46,137 bases of DNA from CAVDRM01 sp963611355 (GCA_963611355.1 CAVDRM010000016.1:1-46137), one strand, 5' to 3'. Shown: positions 1-8,500, counted from the stretch's first letter. Notes: generated from the letters alone by a model not told the origin. Made by a program: numbers and translations.

Positions 1-408
1 AGAGATAAAGGAAGAAAAGCAGATGAACGAACAAGCAATCGTCAGCAAAATGCATCGCTCTTTGGCAGCGTGAGAAAGAGACAAATTTCGCTGGAAGCCT
101 CACAGACTGGCTGGCAGGAGGGTAAAGACGAGCCTGCGGCGTTTATCAAGTATTTGCTTGGAACAATCATTGCAGCATACCGAGATTTTGAGGAACGGAC
201 GGAACTTGTCTCTGATTCTCCGCTTGAAACTGTTCGAAACGCTGTAAAAACCAGAATCGGCAGGTTTACGAAAGCCGAGATTGCAGAGCTTGTCACGTCC
301 ATGAGCGCCACGTCGGTGGAACACCATTTGAGAGCGCTCTGCGCCAGCGGCGAAATCGAAAAGCGCGGCGGCGGACGGTCGACTTACTATATCCGAAAGA
401 CAATCTGA
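1..408 (+). pseudogene. Fic-family protein C-terminal remnant (winged-helix end)
   Basis: The frame is open from base 1 to the stop at 408. From about base 80 the product resembles the C-terminus of COG3177-type Fic proteins: a 'TGWQEGKDEPAAFIKYLLG' helix segment, then a winged-helix domain ending in 'EIEKRGGGRSTYYI'. Full Fic proteins carry an upstream AMP-transferase core with HPFxxGNGR, which is not present. The roughly 70 bases before the match do not read as Fic sequence in this frame; a short 'EKETNF' stretch in another frame hints at a frameshift. It is followed by an IS1182 fragment, so I read it as a decayed gene, though a gene cut by the window edge is possible. Fic identity is from memory of the family, not a search. 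Confidence 0.5.
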
Positions 409-423
409 ACATCAGAAGAGCAC

Positions 424-447
424 ACAGCCACGGGAAACCGTGGCTGT
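424..447 (+). terminator. Hairpin after the Fic remnant
   Basis: A perfect 10 bp stem (ACAGCCACGG / CCGTGGCTGT) closes a GAAA tetraloop just after the stop at 408. The tail is only weakly T-rich (TGTCC), so termination efficiency is uncertain. Confidence 0.5.
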
Positions 448-462
448 TGTCCTATATGAAAG

Positions 463-594
463 GTGGTGATGCATAGCTTGTACTTCGGGATAATGCTCCG
501 TCAGGCGTTCAAATACCGTGTCCAAGGCAGCGCTGTCGTGTACATTGCCGGGCGTGACTTCTGCTTTGCCGGTGCGGACGGCGTACCGGCGTCG
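463..594 (-). pseudogene. IS1182-family transposase internal fragment
   Basis: Reading leftward from 594 gives RRYAVRTGKAE, then VTPGNVHDSAALDTVFERL, then TEHYPEVQAM. This is the segment around the 'VTPGNVHDS' motif typical of IS1182-type DDE transposases, which normally continues into 'ADAGYKT'. Here the similarity breaks at about 463 (MHHH...). Two stop codons lie immediately upstream at 595–600, the first of which (598–600) is the addB stop. There is no start, no full DDE set and no visible inverted repeats, so this is an IS scar. A transposase of the same family begins at the right edge of the window. Confidence 0.65.
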
Positions 595-597
595 TCA

Positions 598-3500
598 TCA
601 TTCTTCCTTTTGATGGACTTTTTCTCGTGCGCCGATCGATCCGCTTTGATCTTCGCGTTCGGCTGCTCCTGATACCGCTTCCAGCAGCTCGTCAAAGCTC
701 ATTTTTTCGCAGGCGCGGGGGGTGACGCAGCCGAGGAAGGCATCACGGCGGCAAATGCTGCGGTAGTCGCAGGTGCGGCAGGGCGAATCCTCCGGCGCGG
801 TCTCCAGGGGAGAGGCAGCGGTGTTGCCGGATGCAATGCTTTCCGCCAGCGTGACCGCCGTTTTTTTTGCGTGTAAAATCAGCCCGCGCATTTGCTCCAG
901 GGTGGCCAACTGCTTGTTTTTCGCAAATTCGCCGTTCTTGGTCAGGAGCTTTTGCATGGACAGGGGCGGGTCGCCCGAATCCATCAGGCGGATGATGCTC
1001 ACATCCCGCAGGGTCACGCCTGTCAGGGACAGCGCCTGAGCCAGCTTTTGTTCAATGTCCGTCTGTTGGCGGGGGTCGGGCAGCAGCGGGTCGGCCAGAT
1101 GAAAATAGAACGCGCCCGCAGGCAGCGCGCCGGGCTCTCCCTGAAGCGCCGCCAAAAGGTACATGAGGAGCTGAAGCTGTGTCCCGTAAAACACGCGCTG
1201 AGGCGACAGTGACGTGTCCGCCGATTTATAATCCACCACGCGAAGATAAACGCCCGCATCGTCCTCATAGCGGTCAATACGGTCGATGATGCCGCGCACC
1301 AATACCTGAGAACCGTCCGAAAGCCGCAGACGGACGGGCGGCAAAGCGCCGTCATCAAAGCCGAAGCGCACCTCGGCATCGGTCGGGCGGAACGCGCTTT
1401 GGCGGGCGGTCAGCGTGAATGTCCATGCGACACGGCGAAGCAGACGCCGATAGCGGTCGCCCGCCCGCCTCACCCGTGCGGAATCCTTCATGCGGTCGCC
1501 CAAAAGCTGCTCCATGACGGGCTGAGCGGCCTTGTCTATCAGTGCATCGCAGGTCTTTTTGCTGATGCCCGGCCATTCGGGAACGGACGGCAGGAGGCTC
1601 GTGAAGCCCTCCAGCGCCGCATGGTAGAACGAGCCGGTGTCCTGCGGACGCACAGCCCAGTCCCTGCGCTCCACGGGCTTCAGACCATAGCGGACAAAGT
1701 GTTTGAACGGACAGACAGCGTAGGTTTCCAAGCGGTTGATGCTCAGGATACGCTCCAAGAAAAGTCGGTGCGTCACATTGGCGGGCAGCGGAGCGCTTGG
1801 CTTCGGCGGCTCAAACGCCAGCAGCAGCGCCCGTGCGCTCTGCTTATCATGCTCGCACAGATAGTGCCATGCGCCGCGCCACATATCCGGCAAATCGCCG
1901 AATCTTAAATATGCGCCCAGCCCCTCCAGCGCCGCGTTCTTAGAAAGCGGAAGGCTTGGCCCTTGTGCGGCCGTCACGCCGCCCTCCTCAATCAGCGCGG
2001 GCAGACAGAGCCGCACCTGCCGAAGCAGCATATGGGGACGGAGCGCCGTGCCGTCCTGCAAGGCCTGCGCATGGCTGATGTACAGCGCCTGAGAGGGCGA
2101 CGCGAATGCCTTATATATATCCAAGCGGGACAAAAGCTCGCGCCCGTCCGCGTCTAAGGACAGGTAGGTCTTCATCGCCTGCTGCACATCCTGCACCTCG
2201 TCTGCGCTCAAAAGCCCGTTATCGGAGACGGAAAAAGCGCCGTCGTTCAGTCCCATGATGAACACGACCCTGGGGTGGGTCAGCGCCACATTGCCCACCA
2301 AGCCGCATACTGCGCTGCCCGCGTCCTGCGGCAGGGCGGACAGTTCGGTCTGCTCCAGCCCCGCCTCCAGCCAATCGGCGGCCACGCTGCCTGTCAGCTC
2401 CGCGCCGGACAGCAGCTCGTGCATCTGGTCCAGCAGCTCCATCAGCGTTTTCCACACCTGCCGAAGCTGCGCCGCCTCGGTACTCAGATGATTTTGCTCC
2501 AAGGCGTCCGCATCCCTTTGCAGATGCGCATAGGCGCCCGTGTCCGTCAGCAGATGCATCATGGCGTCCAGCGCCTCATCCGCATTTTGGGCATTCTTCA
2601 GCTCGTCCCGAAGCAGAATGAGCGGCGCCATCATGCGTTCCCGTGCTTCCTCCAGCGCTTCGCCCTCGCTGCCGCCGCGGGTGAAGGGACGGGTGAAGAG
2701 GGAAAAGCGGATGCCGTAGGCTAAAATGTAATTCTCCATGCGGAAGCATTCGTCCTCGGTGAGCGGGAGATAGCCCGTCCGCACGGCTGCCAGAACGTCT
2801 TCTGAGCGGAAATCGGAGGCAGCGGCACGGAGCGCCGACAGCAGGAAAGCCGCCGCACCCAGCCGCGCAGCACAGACCTTCCGCGCCAGATAATGCGGGA
2901 TTCGATAGCTCGTCAACACCGCGTCCAAGGTCGAAAAATAGCGCTCCTCACTGCAGCAAAGCACTTGCATGGCGGAAAACGGAATACCTGCCTGATTTTT
3001 CAGCAGCATTTCACGGGCGACAAAGTGCGCCTCGGCAAACGGTGTCGGCGCGGCATAGAGGCGCACGGCGGCGGTTGTGCCCGTATACGGTGCCGGTCCG
3101 GCGCACAGCAGTCCCTTTTCCAGCGCCTGAATATCAGGCGGCGCATTCAGCACCCCGCGATGCATTTCGCGTTTCAGGGGGATATCGGCTGCGTGAAGCA
3201 GGGCTTCAAAGCGCTCGACACTCTCCGTCACGGGCGAAAATGCCTCGTCAGCGGGGTCGTCATATAAAAAGACGTGGAGCGATTCAACAATATCAGCGCA
3301 GGCGCCCAGAAGCCGCGCCATCTGACCGGTCAATACATCGAAGCCGTACACCAAGAGGCGCGTGCCGCGCATCAGCTCTGCCTCCCGCACCCGCGCATTC
3401 AGCACATCCTGCACATCCTCGCCGTCCACAAATTTGTCGGTAAGCATGGAGGCGTAGGTCTCGTAAATCAGCGCCAAATCGGAAATCTTTTCCTTCTGCG

Positions 3501-3936
3501 CACCCTCCGGCAGACCGTCCGCATAGGCTCGAAGATTTTCCGGCGTGATGAGCGCCCGCTTGAAATCGGCGATAAGCGCCCCCATCCTGTCCGCAAAGCC
3601 CTGCCTGTCCGCCGCGCTTTCGTAATAGGAAAGCCCGGCTTTGCAGCGAAGCAGCGCGCCGGCAACGGCCATCGCCTTGCCGCGGGCATCAATGCGCACC
3701 CGCGCATCCTCGCCGACCTGCGCAAACACCCGCTGCATCAGCCGCCCCGGCGACAGGACATCCAAGTCAAAAAAGCCGGGAACGCGCAGCGCCTCCATGA
3801 GGTCGCGTTCGGCCTGCAAAGTATCATGCTGCGGAACGAGCATCAGCGTCCGCACACCGCTTTTTTTCGCCTGCTCCGCCAGCTCTGCCGCCTTGTCCCA
3901 AAGCCGGCCGGCGCGTCCCAAATGCAAAACGACCAT
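598..3936 (-). CDS. addB: ATP-dependent helicase/nuclease subunit B (AddB-like)
   Basis: This 1112-residue protein matches the AddB half of the AddAB (RecBCD-like) double-strand-break resection enzyme in length and layout. The C-terminal RecB-type nuclease shows 'GIIDRIDRY' and 'VVDYKSA' with D902 and K904. The Fe–S cluster cysteines expected for AddB are present: C742 ('CPFKHFVRYG') and C1053, C1056, C1062 (C-x2-C-x5-C). The N-terminal nucleotide loop is degenerate: residues 7–15 read GRAGRLWDK where B. subtilis-type AddB has GRSGSGKT, so the Walker lysine is gone. The family is usually followed by addA. Here an IS1182 scar begins 4 bases after the stop and no addA is in the window. It is transcribed from a promoter at 3967–3996. 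Confidence 0.9.
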   Translation of the reverse strand: MVVLHLGRAGRLWDKAAELAEQAKKSGVRTLMLVPQHDTLQAERDLMEALRVPGFFDLDVLSPGRLMQRVFAQVGEDARVRIDARGKAMAVAGALLRCKAGLSYYESAADRQGFADRMGALIADFKRALITPENLRAYADGLPEGAQKEKISDLALIYETYASMLTDKFVDGEDVQDVLNARVREAELMRGTRLLVYGFDVLTGQMARLLGACADIVESLHVFLYDDPADEAFSPVTESVERFEALLHAADIPLKREMHRGVLNAPPDIQALEKGLLCAGPAPYTGTTAAVRLYAAPTPFAEAHFVAREMLLKNQAGIPFSAMQVLCCSEERYFSTLDAVLTSYRIPHYLARKVCAARLGAAAFLLSALRAAASDFRSEDVLAAVRTGYLPLTEDECFRMENYILAYGIRFSLFTRPFTRGGSEGEALEEARERMMAPLILLRDELKNAQNADEALDAMMHLLTDTGAYAHLQRDADALEQNHLSTEAAQLRQVWKTLMELLDQMHELLSGAELTGSVAADWLEAGLEQTELSALPQDAGSAVCGLVGNVALTHPRVVFIMGLNDGAFSVSDNGLLSADEVQDVQQAMKTYLSLDADGRELLSRLDIYKAFASPSQALYISHAQALQDGTALRPHMLLRQVRLCLPALIEEGGVTAAQGPSLPLSKNAALEGLGAYLRFGDLPDMWRGAWHYLCEHDKQSARALLLAFEPPKPSAPLPANVTHRLFLERILSINRLETYAVCPFKHFVRYGLKPVERRDWAVRPQDTGSFYHAALEGFTSLLPSVPEWPGISKKTCDALIDKAAQPVMEQLLGDRMKDSARVRRAGDRYRRLLRRVAWTFTLTARQSAFRPTDAEVRFGFDDGALPPVRLRLSDGSQVLVRGIIDRIDRYEDDAGVYLRVVDYKSADTSLSPQRVFYGTQLQLLMYLLAALQGEPGALPAGAFYFHLADPLLPDPRQQTDIEQKLAQALSLTGVTLRDVSIIRLMDSGDPPLSMQKLLTKNGEFAKNKQLATLEQMRGLILHAKKTAVTLAESIASGNTAASPLETAPEDSPCRTCDYRSICRRDAFLGCVTPRACEKMSFDELLEAVSGAAEREDQSGSIGAREKVHQKEE

Positions 3937-3966
3937 GGGTGCGTCACCTCATCATTTTCTGCGGCT

Positions 3967-3996
3967 ATTATATCATGCTTTTCATCATCTGGACAA
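3967..3996 (-). promoter_or_regulatory. Sigma-A-type promoter for addB
   Basis: On the minus strand a TTGTCC box (3991–3996) and a perfect TATAAT (3967–3972) are separated by 18 bases, about 30 bases before the addB ATG. Confidence 0.65.
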
Positions 3997-4107
3997 TACG
4001 GAATGACAAACAAAAAGGCATCGGATTTCGCCGAGGCGCGATAACGAAGCACTTCTGTAAGACGGCATAGCAAAAGATATGGCACGAAGTATGCGGTGAT
4101 GCCCTGA

Positions 4108-4509
4108 TTAACCGCCTGCATTTTGCGCTGCATAACGGTTGTAATCGCATTTTTGACACTGCGTCATCATGTTGTCGCTGCTTTCTTTTTGAAAAATGCC
4201 CGCCCATTTACAGATGTTTTGAAGAATCGGAACAACGGATAATCCCTTATCCGTCAAAGAATACTCCACTCGCGGCGGTATTTCATCGTACTGCTTGCGG
4301 GCAACAAGACCGTCATTGATAAGCTCCTTCAATGTGGCGGCAAGCACGGCATCCGTGATATTCAGCATTTCCTTGCGAATGCTGCTGTACCGCAACGTGC
4401 CCTTTTCATTCAGCACGCAGATCACGCGGGATTTCCATTTTCCTCCGAACAATTCAAGCCCGTATTCCAGCGGACACCTGATGTCCGCTTCCGATTTCTT
4501 CTGATACAC
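4108..4509 (-). CDS. HxlR-family winged-helix transcriptional regulator
   Basis: The HxlR signature 'CPLEYGLELFGGKWKSRVI' is followed by the winged-helix core ending 'PRVEYSLTDKGLSVVPIL'. I place the start at the GTG at 4509 (133 residues), because GGAGGT sits 7 bases upstream; the longer frame to 4578 would read through the promoter region. HxlR proteins often sense reactive electrophiles through the conserved cysteine in the 'RCPL' position, which is present here, and repress a divergent neighbour. A C-terminal C-x2-C (CQKC) is extra and could be redox-active or metal-binding (inference). The divergent gene is a small putative monooxygenase-like protein at 4694. Confidence 0.88.
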   Translation of the reverse strand: MYQKKSEADIRCPLEYGLELFGGKWKSRVICVLNEKGTLRYSSIRKEMLNITDAVLAATLKELINDGLVARKQYDEIPPRVEYSLTDKGLSVVPILQNICKWAGIFQKESSDNMMTQCQKCDYNRYAAQNAGG

Positions 4510-4612
4510 TTTCAGCACCTCCGGGTTTTCTGCTCTTATTATAGCACATATGCTTTTAAAAATATAGTCACTATTCAATTTATAAGCAGCTAATAAACTT
4601 CTTTATATCTTT

Positions 4613-4638
4613 CGCTTGTTAAGCAAGCGCGGTATACT
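4613..4638 (+). promoter_or_regulatory. Candidate HxlR operator overlapping the promoter of the 4694 gene
   Basis: A perfect inverted repeat CGCTTG-TTAAG-CAAGCG (4613–4629) lies directly upstream of a TATACT −10 box (4633–4638), where the −35/spacer should be. Its position between divergent HxlR and target genes fits a repressor site. Which protein binds is an inference. Confidence 0.55.
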
Positions 4639-4693
4639 GTTCTTGCATTCAGGAAATGCAAATCCAAATATAAAATACTCGGAGGTATTCGCA

Positions 4694-4984
4694 ATGCAAG
4701 TGAAAGCGTATCTTGAAATCACAATGGTCATCAATCCGGAAAACCGACCCGCCGCTGCGAAGGTCTACACCGACTATCGTCAGCCGTTCCTCGACAATAT
4801 CGAAGGCGCACTGACGAAGGAACTGCTCATCCGTGATGAGGATGTTCAGGTCATCCACGGCTTTGACAGCCTGGAGCACGCAAAGGCTTATCTTGAAACC
4901 GCTATGTTCAAAAAAGATGTCTTTGTCGGACTCAAGCCGACTTGGGCTGCCGCCCCTGATGTTCGCTTCTACGAAGTCGCATAA
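4694..4984 (+). CDS. Small (96 aa) protein, possibly a dimeric alpha-beta barrel/ABM-like enzyme
   Basis: The start at 4694 is set by GGAGGT at 4681–4686, 7 bases upstream; the longer frame begins in the promoter. The 96-residue product (starts MQVKAYLEITMVI, ends PTWAAAPDVRFYEVA) has the beta-alpha-beta-beta-alpha-beta rhythm of ferredoxin-like dimeric barrels such as antibiotic-biosynthesis-type monooxygenases, but I see no diagnostic catalytic residues and do not name a family. It is divergent from the HxlR regulator and carries that regulator's likely operator, so it is probably its target, perhaps in response to quinones or other electrophiles (inference). Confidence 0.7.
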   Translation: MQVKAYLEITMVINPENRPAAAKVYTDYRQPFLDNIEGALTKELLIRDEDVQVIHGFDSLEHAKAYLETAMFKKDVFVGLKPTWAAAPDVRFYEVA

Positions 4985-4992
4985 GCTGAATC

Positions 4993-5040
4993 ATATCAAA
5001 AAGCTCCGTTGTTTCAATGCGGCAACGGAGCTTTTGATAT
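4993..5040. terminator. Long stem-loop terminator, likely bidirectional
   Basis: An almost perfect 18 bp stem (ATATCAAAAAGCTCCGTTG pairing with CAACGGAGCTTTTGATAT, one bulge) encloses an 11-base loop. The A/T ends give a U-tract on both strands. It separates the gene ending at 4984 from the converging gene ending at 5105. Confidence 0.8.
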
Positions 5041-5104
5041 GCGGCGCTTTCTTCAGCCGAACAGTGATGAAAGAGATGCATAATCGGCTCTTAGCATCAT
5101 TGCG

Positions 5105-5665
5105 TCAGTTGACCTGATAAATGCCTTGGGGCAGGCAGCGGCGAATCATCGTGACCATTTCCTCGCTCGGCTCGATAATGATGATGCGCTTGCTGCCGTC
5201 CTTTTCGAAGTAGAAATAGAACAGGTCGGCATCGCGGTTGACGAACCAGTTATTGCGCTTGACATTGGCGGTAGTGATGTAGCGGTTGAAGGAGCCGGAG
5301 GCGACCTTGCCGCAGGCGGTGATGTTTTTAAGCGTCATGGTGCCCAGATTCTTGCGCTTTTTGTTGTTGAAGACCTGCGCAAAGTCCATGACCCCGTTGG
5401 TGAAGGTGTATTCGTACTCCGTGCGGATGGTGTCCTTTTTAAGCCAAAGCAGCACGGCCACGCCGCCGAAGAGCAGCATTTCCACGACCGACAAAAGCAG
5501 CTCCAGCCCAAAGCCGTACTGCGAATACACATAAATCAGCCCCTGAAGCTGTATAACGGCAATCAGGGCGCTTAAAAACATGACAACCCACGCAAGCCCC
5601 AGCAGAATGGACTGACCGGTGGTGTTCCGTTTCGTTGCCACTTCTTCCATAAACTGATCCATCAT
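5105..5665 (-). CDS. DUF6106-like membrane protein
   Basis: The 186-residue product has two transmembrane helices (about residues 20–45 and 55–77) and then a soluble domain with beta-strand-rich sequence ('EYEYTFTNGVMDFAQVFNNKKRK', 'DLFYFYFE', 'KRIIIIEPSEEMV'). This pattern matches the clostridial DUF6106 family, and its second half resembles small bacterial pleckstrin-homology-like domains. The AGGAGG about 11 bases before ATG 5665 supports the start. Function is unknown; a cytosolic domain on a membrane anchor is all that can be said. It lies 33 bases downstream of the PAP2-like gene on the same strand and may share its transcript. Confidence 0.7.
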   Translation of the reverse strand: MMDQFMEEVATKRNTTGQSILLGLAWVVMFLSALIAVIQLQGLIYVYSQYGFGLELLLSVVEMLLFGGVAVLLWLKKDTIRTEYEYTFTNGVMDFAQVFNNKKRKNLGTMTLKNITACGKVASGSFNRYITTANVKRNNWFVNRDADLFYFYFEKDGSKRIIIIEPSEEMVTMIRRCLPQGIYQVN

Positions 5666-5698
5666 TGAAAATCAAGCCTCCTTACATAATGCAAAGAT

Positions 5699-6145
5699 TT
5701 ATGCAAACACAATGAGCGTCATCACCAAGCCGACCAGCACGCCGCCGAGCACCTCCAAGGGGGAATGACCGACCAGCTCCTTGAGCTTTTCGTCCGTCAG
5801 CGGCTTGCCCTCCATGAACAGCTCGCGCAGGATTTGGTTGATGACCTTGCCCTGCCGCCCTGTCTCATAACGCACACCCATCGCATCATAGATGACGATG
5901 ACCATCAGCGCAAAGGTGATGGCAAACATGGTCGTGCCGAAGCCCTCCTGAAGCCCCGTGCCGAGCGCCAGGGAAAGTACAAATGCCGAATGAGAACTGG
6001 GCATGCCGCCCATGCCGAAACAGCGGTGCCAGTCCATCTTTTTTTCAATCATCCATGAAATCAGAAATTTGAGGAACTGCGCCACCAGCCAGCTTAAGGC
6101 ACAGGCGACCAGCACGCGGTTTTCAAGAATCGTTGACGGATTCAA
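5699..6145 (-). CDS. Divergent PAP2-family membrane protein (YuiD-like)
   Basis: A 148-residue membrane protein with several hydrophobic helices and the characteristic 'GGMPSSHSAFVLSLALGTG' block plus 'VIVIYDAMGVRYETGRQ', which define the divergent PAP2 family (B. subtilis YuiD). Members are related to PAP2 phosphatases but lack part of the canonical signature, and their substrate is not established. The start is TTG at 6145, supported by AAGGAG 10–11 bases upstream. It follows ispA, which makes prenyl diphosphate. A role in polyprenyl phosphate handling is possible but not shown. Confidence 0.85.
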   Translation of the reverse strand: MNPSTILENRVLVACALSWLVAQFLKFLISWMIEKKMDWHRCFGMGGMPSSHSAFVLSLALGTGLQEGFGTTMFAITFALMVIVIYDAMGVRYETGRQGKVINQILRELFMEGKPLTDEKLKELVGHSPLEVLGGVLVGLVMTLIVFA

Positions 6146-6176
6146 GACTTTCTCGTCTCCTTAATCACTTATTGCT

Positions 6177-6206
6177 CAGGCCGCAACACACAGATGAAGC
6201 GGCCTG
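6177..6206 (-). terminator. Hairpin between ispA and the PAP2-like gene
   Basis: CAGGCCGC and GCGGCCTG form an 8 bp GC-rich stem with a 14-base loop, just past the ispA stop. There is no clear T-run, so it may be an attenuating or processing hairpin instead of a full terminator. Confidence 0.35.
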
Positions 6207-6229
6207 CAGAATGGCCGGGCGATGCCCTG

Positions 6230-7090
6230 TCATTGTACACGCGCAAGGGCATCCCGCGCAAGGGTCTGCAAAAATTCCGCCTTTTTTCCGAATGGCGACA
6301 GGGCACTGCACGCCTCCTCGGTGAGCCGCTCCGCATCTGCGCGGGATTGGTCAATGCCGCAGAGTGCGGGCCAAGTCAGCTTGCCCTCCGCCGCATCCTT
6401 ACCCGTGTGCTTGCCAAGCGCCGCCGCATCGCCGATGACATCCAGCAAATCATCCATGATTTGGAAGGCAACGCCCATTTTTTCTCCGTAGGCGCGGCCG
6501 GCGGCGCACTGCGCCTCGTCTGCGCCCGCCAAAATCAGCCCGGCATCCACGGGCGCTGTCAGCAGACAGGCTGTTTTTTTGGCATGGATGGCGCTCACCA
6601 GCTCCGGCGTCGGCGTTTCGCCTTCGCGGGTGACGTCCAGGGCCTGTCCGGCAATCATCCCCAGAACGCCCCCTCTCCGTGCGATGACGCGCATGGCCTG
6701 AAGCGCCTTGGGGTGATCGGAGGCAAGCATTGTTTCAAACGCCAGACTTTGCAGGGCATCGCCTGCCAAAATCGCCACGGCCTCGCCGTAGACGACATGG
6801 CTGGTCGGTCTGCCGCGCCGCAGGGTGTCATTGTCCATTGCGGGCAGGTCATCGTGAATCAGGGAATAGGTGTGAATCATTTCAAGGGACACGGCAAAAC
6901 GGATCGCCTCATCGTCATAGGGCGCAAGCAGCTCGTGCGCCGCCAAGAGCATCACGGGGCGCAGACGTTTGCCTCCCGCCAGCAGGGAATAGCGCATCGC
7001 GCCGCGCAAGGGCTCCGGCACACCGTCCGGTACGCAGGCTTTCAATGCGTCCTCCACGGCTGCGCGATAGGCGTTCATCCGCTCGTTCAT
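6230..7090 (-). CDS. ispA: Farnesyl diphosphate synthase-type prenyltransferase
   Basis: A 286-residue trans-prenyltransferase with substrate motifs 'GGKRLRP' (residues 39–45), the first aspartate-rich motif DDLPAMD (80–86) and the second 'MDDLLD'. It condenses IPP with allylic diphosphates, feeding undecaprenyl phosphate and quinone synthesis. The aromatic residue five positions before the first motif (Y75) is compatible with a C15 product, but product length cannot be fixed from sequence. Its ATG overlaps the xseB stop by four bases, the standard xseA–xseB–ispA arrangement, so it is translationally coupled in the long leftward operon. Confidence 0.92.
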   Translation of the reverse strand: MNERMNAYRAAVEDALKACVPDGVPEPLRGAMRYSLLAGGKRLRPVMLLAAHELLAPYDDEAIRFAVSLEMIHTYSLIHDDLPAMDNDTLRRGRPTSHVVYGEAVAILAGDALQSLAFETMLASDHPKALQAMRVIARRGGVLGMIAGQALDVTREGETPTPELVSAIHAKKTACLLTAPVDAGLILAGADEAQCAAGRAYGEKMGVAFQIMDDLLDVIGDAAALGKHTGKDAAEGKLTWPALCGIDQSRADAERLTEEACSALSPFGKKAEFLQTLARDALARVQ

Positions 7091-7290
7091 GGCGCGTCCT
7101 CCATCGGCTCAGGACGCCCGCCCTTTAATTCCAGCATTTTCTTTTCAGCGGCGTCCAATTCGGCGCTCAGCTCCCGCGACAGGGCAATGCCCCGCTCGTA
7201 GCTTTCCAGGGACTGCTGCAGGGTCATGCCGCCGTCCTCCATTTGGCTGACCAGCGCTTCCAGCGCGCTGAGCTTTTCTTCAAACGTCAT
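7087..7290 (-). CDS. xseB: Exodeoxyribonuclease VII small subunit
   Basis: A 67-residue protein with the XseB core 'MTFEEKLSALEALVSQMEDGG' and 'LEQSLESYERGIALS'-like sequence (here 'LQQSLESYERGIALS'). It is a helical hairpin that binds the large subunit to degrade single-stranded DNA into oligonucleotides. I choose ATG 7290; a TTG at 7302 would add four residues. Either start overlaps the end of xseA (7280), so the two subunits are translationally coupled. Confidence 0.9.
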   Translation of the reverse strand: MTFEEKLSALEALVSQMEDGGMTLQQSLESYERGIALSRELSAELDAAEKKMLELKGGRPEPMEDAP

Positions 7291-8500
7291 GTTTCCGCTC
7301 AAACGGATCGCCCCTTTCTGCGGACAGGGTATGGACGCGCACGCGGCCGTCCTTCAAAAGCAGGGTCATGTCGGGCCGTACCCCGCCGATGCTCGTGACC
7401 GCCTCGCCGCCCGCCAGCACCACGGAATAGCCGCGTTCCAGCACAGCAGCAGGGCCGAGCGCCTGCAAGCGGTCATACAGAGCCGGCACCCGCGCCCTGA
7501 GCGCGGACAGCGCCTTGTCCATCGCCGCGTCCAGACGTTTCATGCACAGCTCGTCGGCCGCCTTCATTTTTTGCAGCAGCGCCAGCGGATGACACAGTGC
7601 CAGCCTTTTTTCCAGCGCATTCAGCGCGGCGCGGCGCGTGACGGCCGCATCATAGGCTGACTTGAACACCCGCGCCTCCATTTCGCCTATGGTGTTTTGA
7701 AGCGCCGAGCGCTCCTGCACCGCCAGCTCTGCCGCGGCGCTGGGCGTGGCCGCCCGCACGTCGGCGGCAAAATCGGACAGGGTGACGTCCACCTCGTGTC
7801 CGACGGCGGAAATGATTGGCACGGGACAGGCGGCAACGGCGCGGACGACGATTTCCTCATTGAACGCCCATAAATCCTCGATGGAGCCGCCGCCGCGCCC
7901 GATGATGATGACATCGACATCGGGTATTTGCGCAAGGTCGCGGATGCCCTGCGCGACATCCTCCGCCGCACCGTCGCCCTGCACCTTGGCGGGACGAAGA
8001 AGGAGCTGAACAGCAGGGTTGCGCCGTCCGGAGACCCGCGCAATATCATGGATGACAGCGCCCGTCCGCGCCGTCACGATGCCGACCATGCGCGGGAGCA
8101 GGGGAAGCGGGCGCTTCTTGGAGGCGTCGAAGAGCCCTTCGGCCAGCAGCCTTTTTTTGAGCGCTTCAAACCGCAAATGCAGCTCGCCTATGCCCTCCTG
8201 CGTCATGCGGACGGCATAGAACTGGTAGGTGCCGGAGGCAACATAGACGGAGACGCTGCCGCGCAGCACCACGCGCATCCCGTCCTCCGGCCGGAAGGAC
8301 ATGGAAACGGTGCTTTGCCGGAACATCACGCATTGAATGCGGCTCTGCTCGTCCTTGAGTGAAAAGTAGTAGTGCCCGGTCACGTGGCATTTGAAATTGC
8401 TGATTTCGCCCCGCAGCTCGATATCCTGCAAAATGGGGTCACCCGCCAGGGAACGGCGCACATAATCGTTCAGGTCCGTGACCGTCAGCCGCCAGCTCAC
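7280..8500 (-). CDS. xseA: Exodeoxyribonuclease VII large subunit
   Basis: A 406-residue protein with an N-terminal OB-fold ('LNDYVRRSLAGDPILQDIELRGEISNFK', then 'GHYYFSLKDEQSRIQCVMF') and the nuclease core ('VGIVTARTGAVIHDI', 'IIGRGGGSIEDLWAFNEE', 'ISAVGHEVDVTLSDFAADVRA'). A helical stalk precedes the C-terminal 'LERGYSVV' segment. It degrades single-stranded DNA in repair. The length is normal, and it overlaps folD by four bases upstream and xseB downstream. Confidence 0.95.
   Translation of the reverse strand: MSWRLTVTDLNDYVRRSLAGDPILQDIELRGEISNFKCHVTGHYYFSLKDEQSRIQCVMFRQSTVSMSFRPEDGMRVVLRGSVSVYVASGTYQFYAVRMTQEGIGELHLRFEALKKRLLAEGLFDASKKRPLPLLPRMVGIVTARTGAVIHDIARVSGRRNPAVQLLLRPAKVQGDGAAEDVAQGIRDLAQIPDVDVIIIGRGGGSIEDLWAFNEEIVVRAVAACPVPIISAVGHEVDVTLSDFAADVRAATPSAAAELAVQERSALQNTIGEMEARVFKSAYDAAVTRRAALNALEKRLALCHPLALLQKMKAADELCMKRLDAAMDKALSALRARVPALYDRLQALGPAAVLERGYSVVLAGGEAVTSIGGVRPDMTLLLKDGRVRVHTLSAERGDPFERKHDV

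Noticed and set aside
463..672. A 69-codon rightward frame after the Fic remnant
   Set aside because: It overlaps the addB 3' end and the IS1182 scar, which reads convincingly on the other strand.
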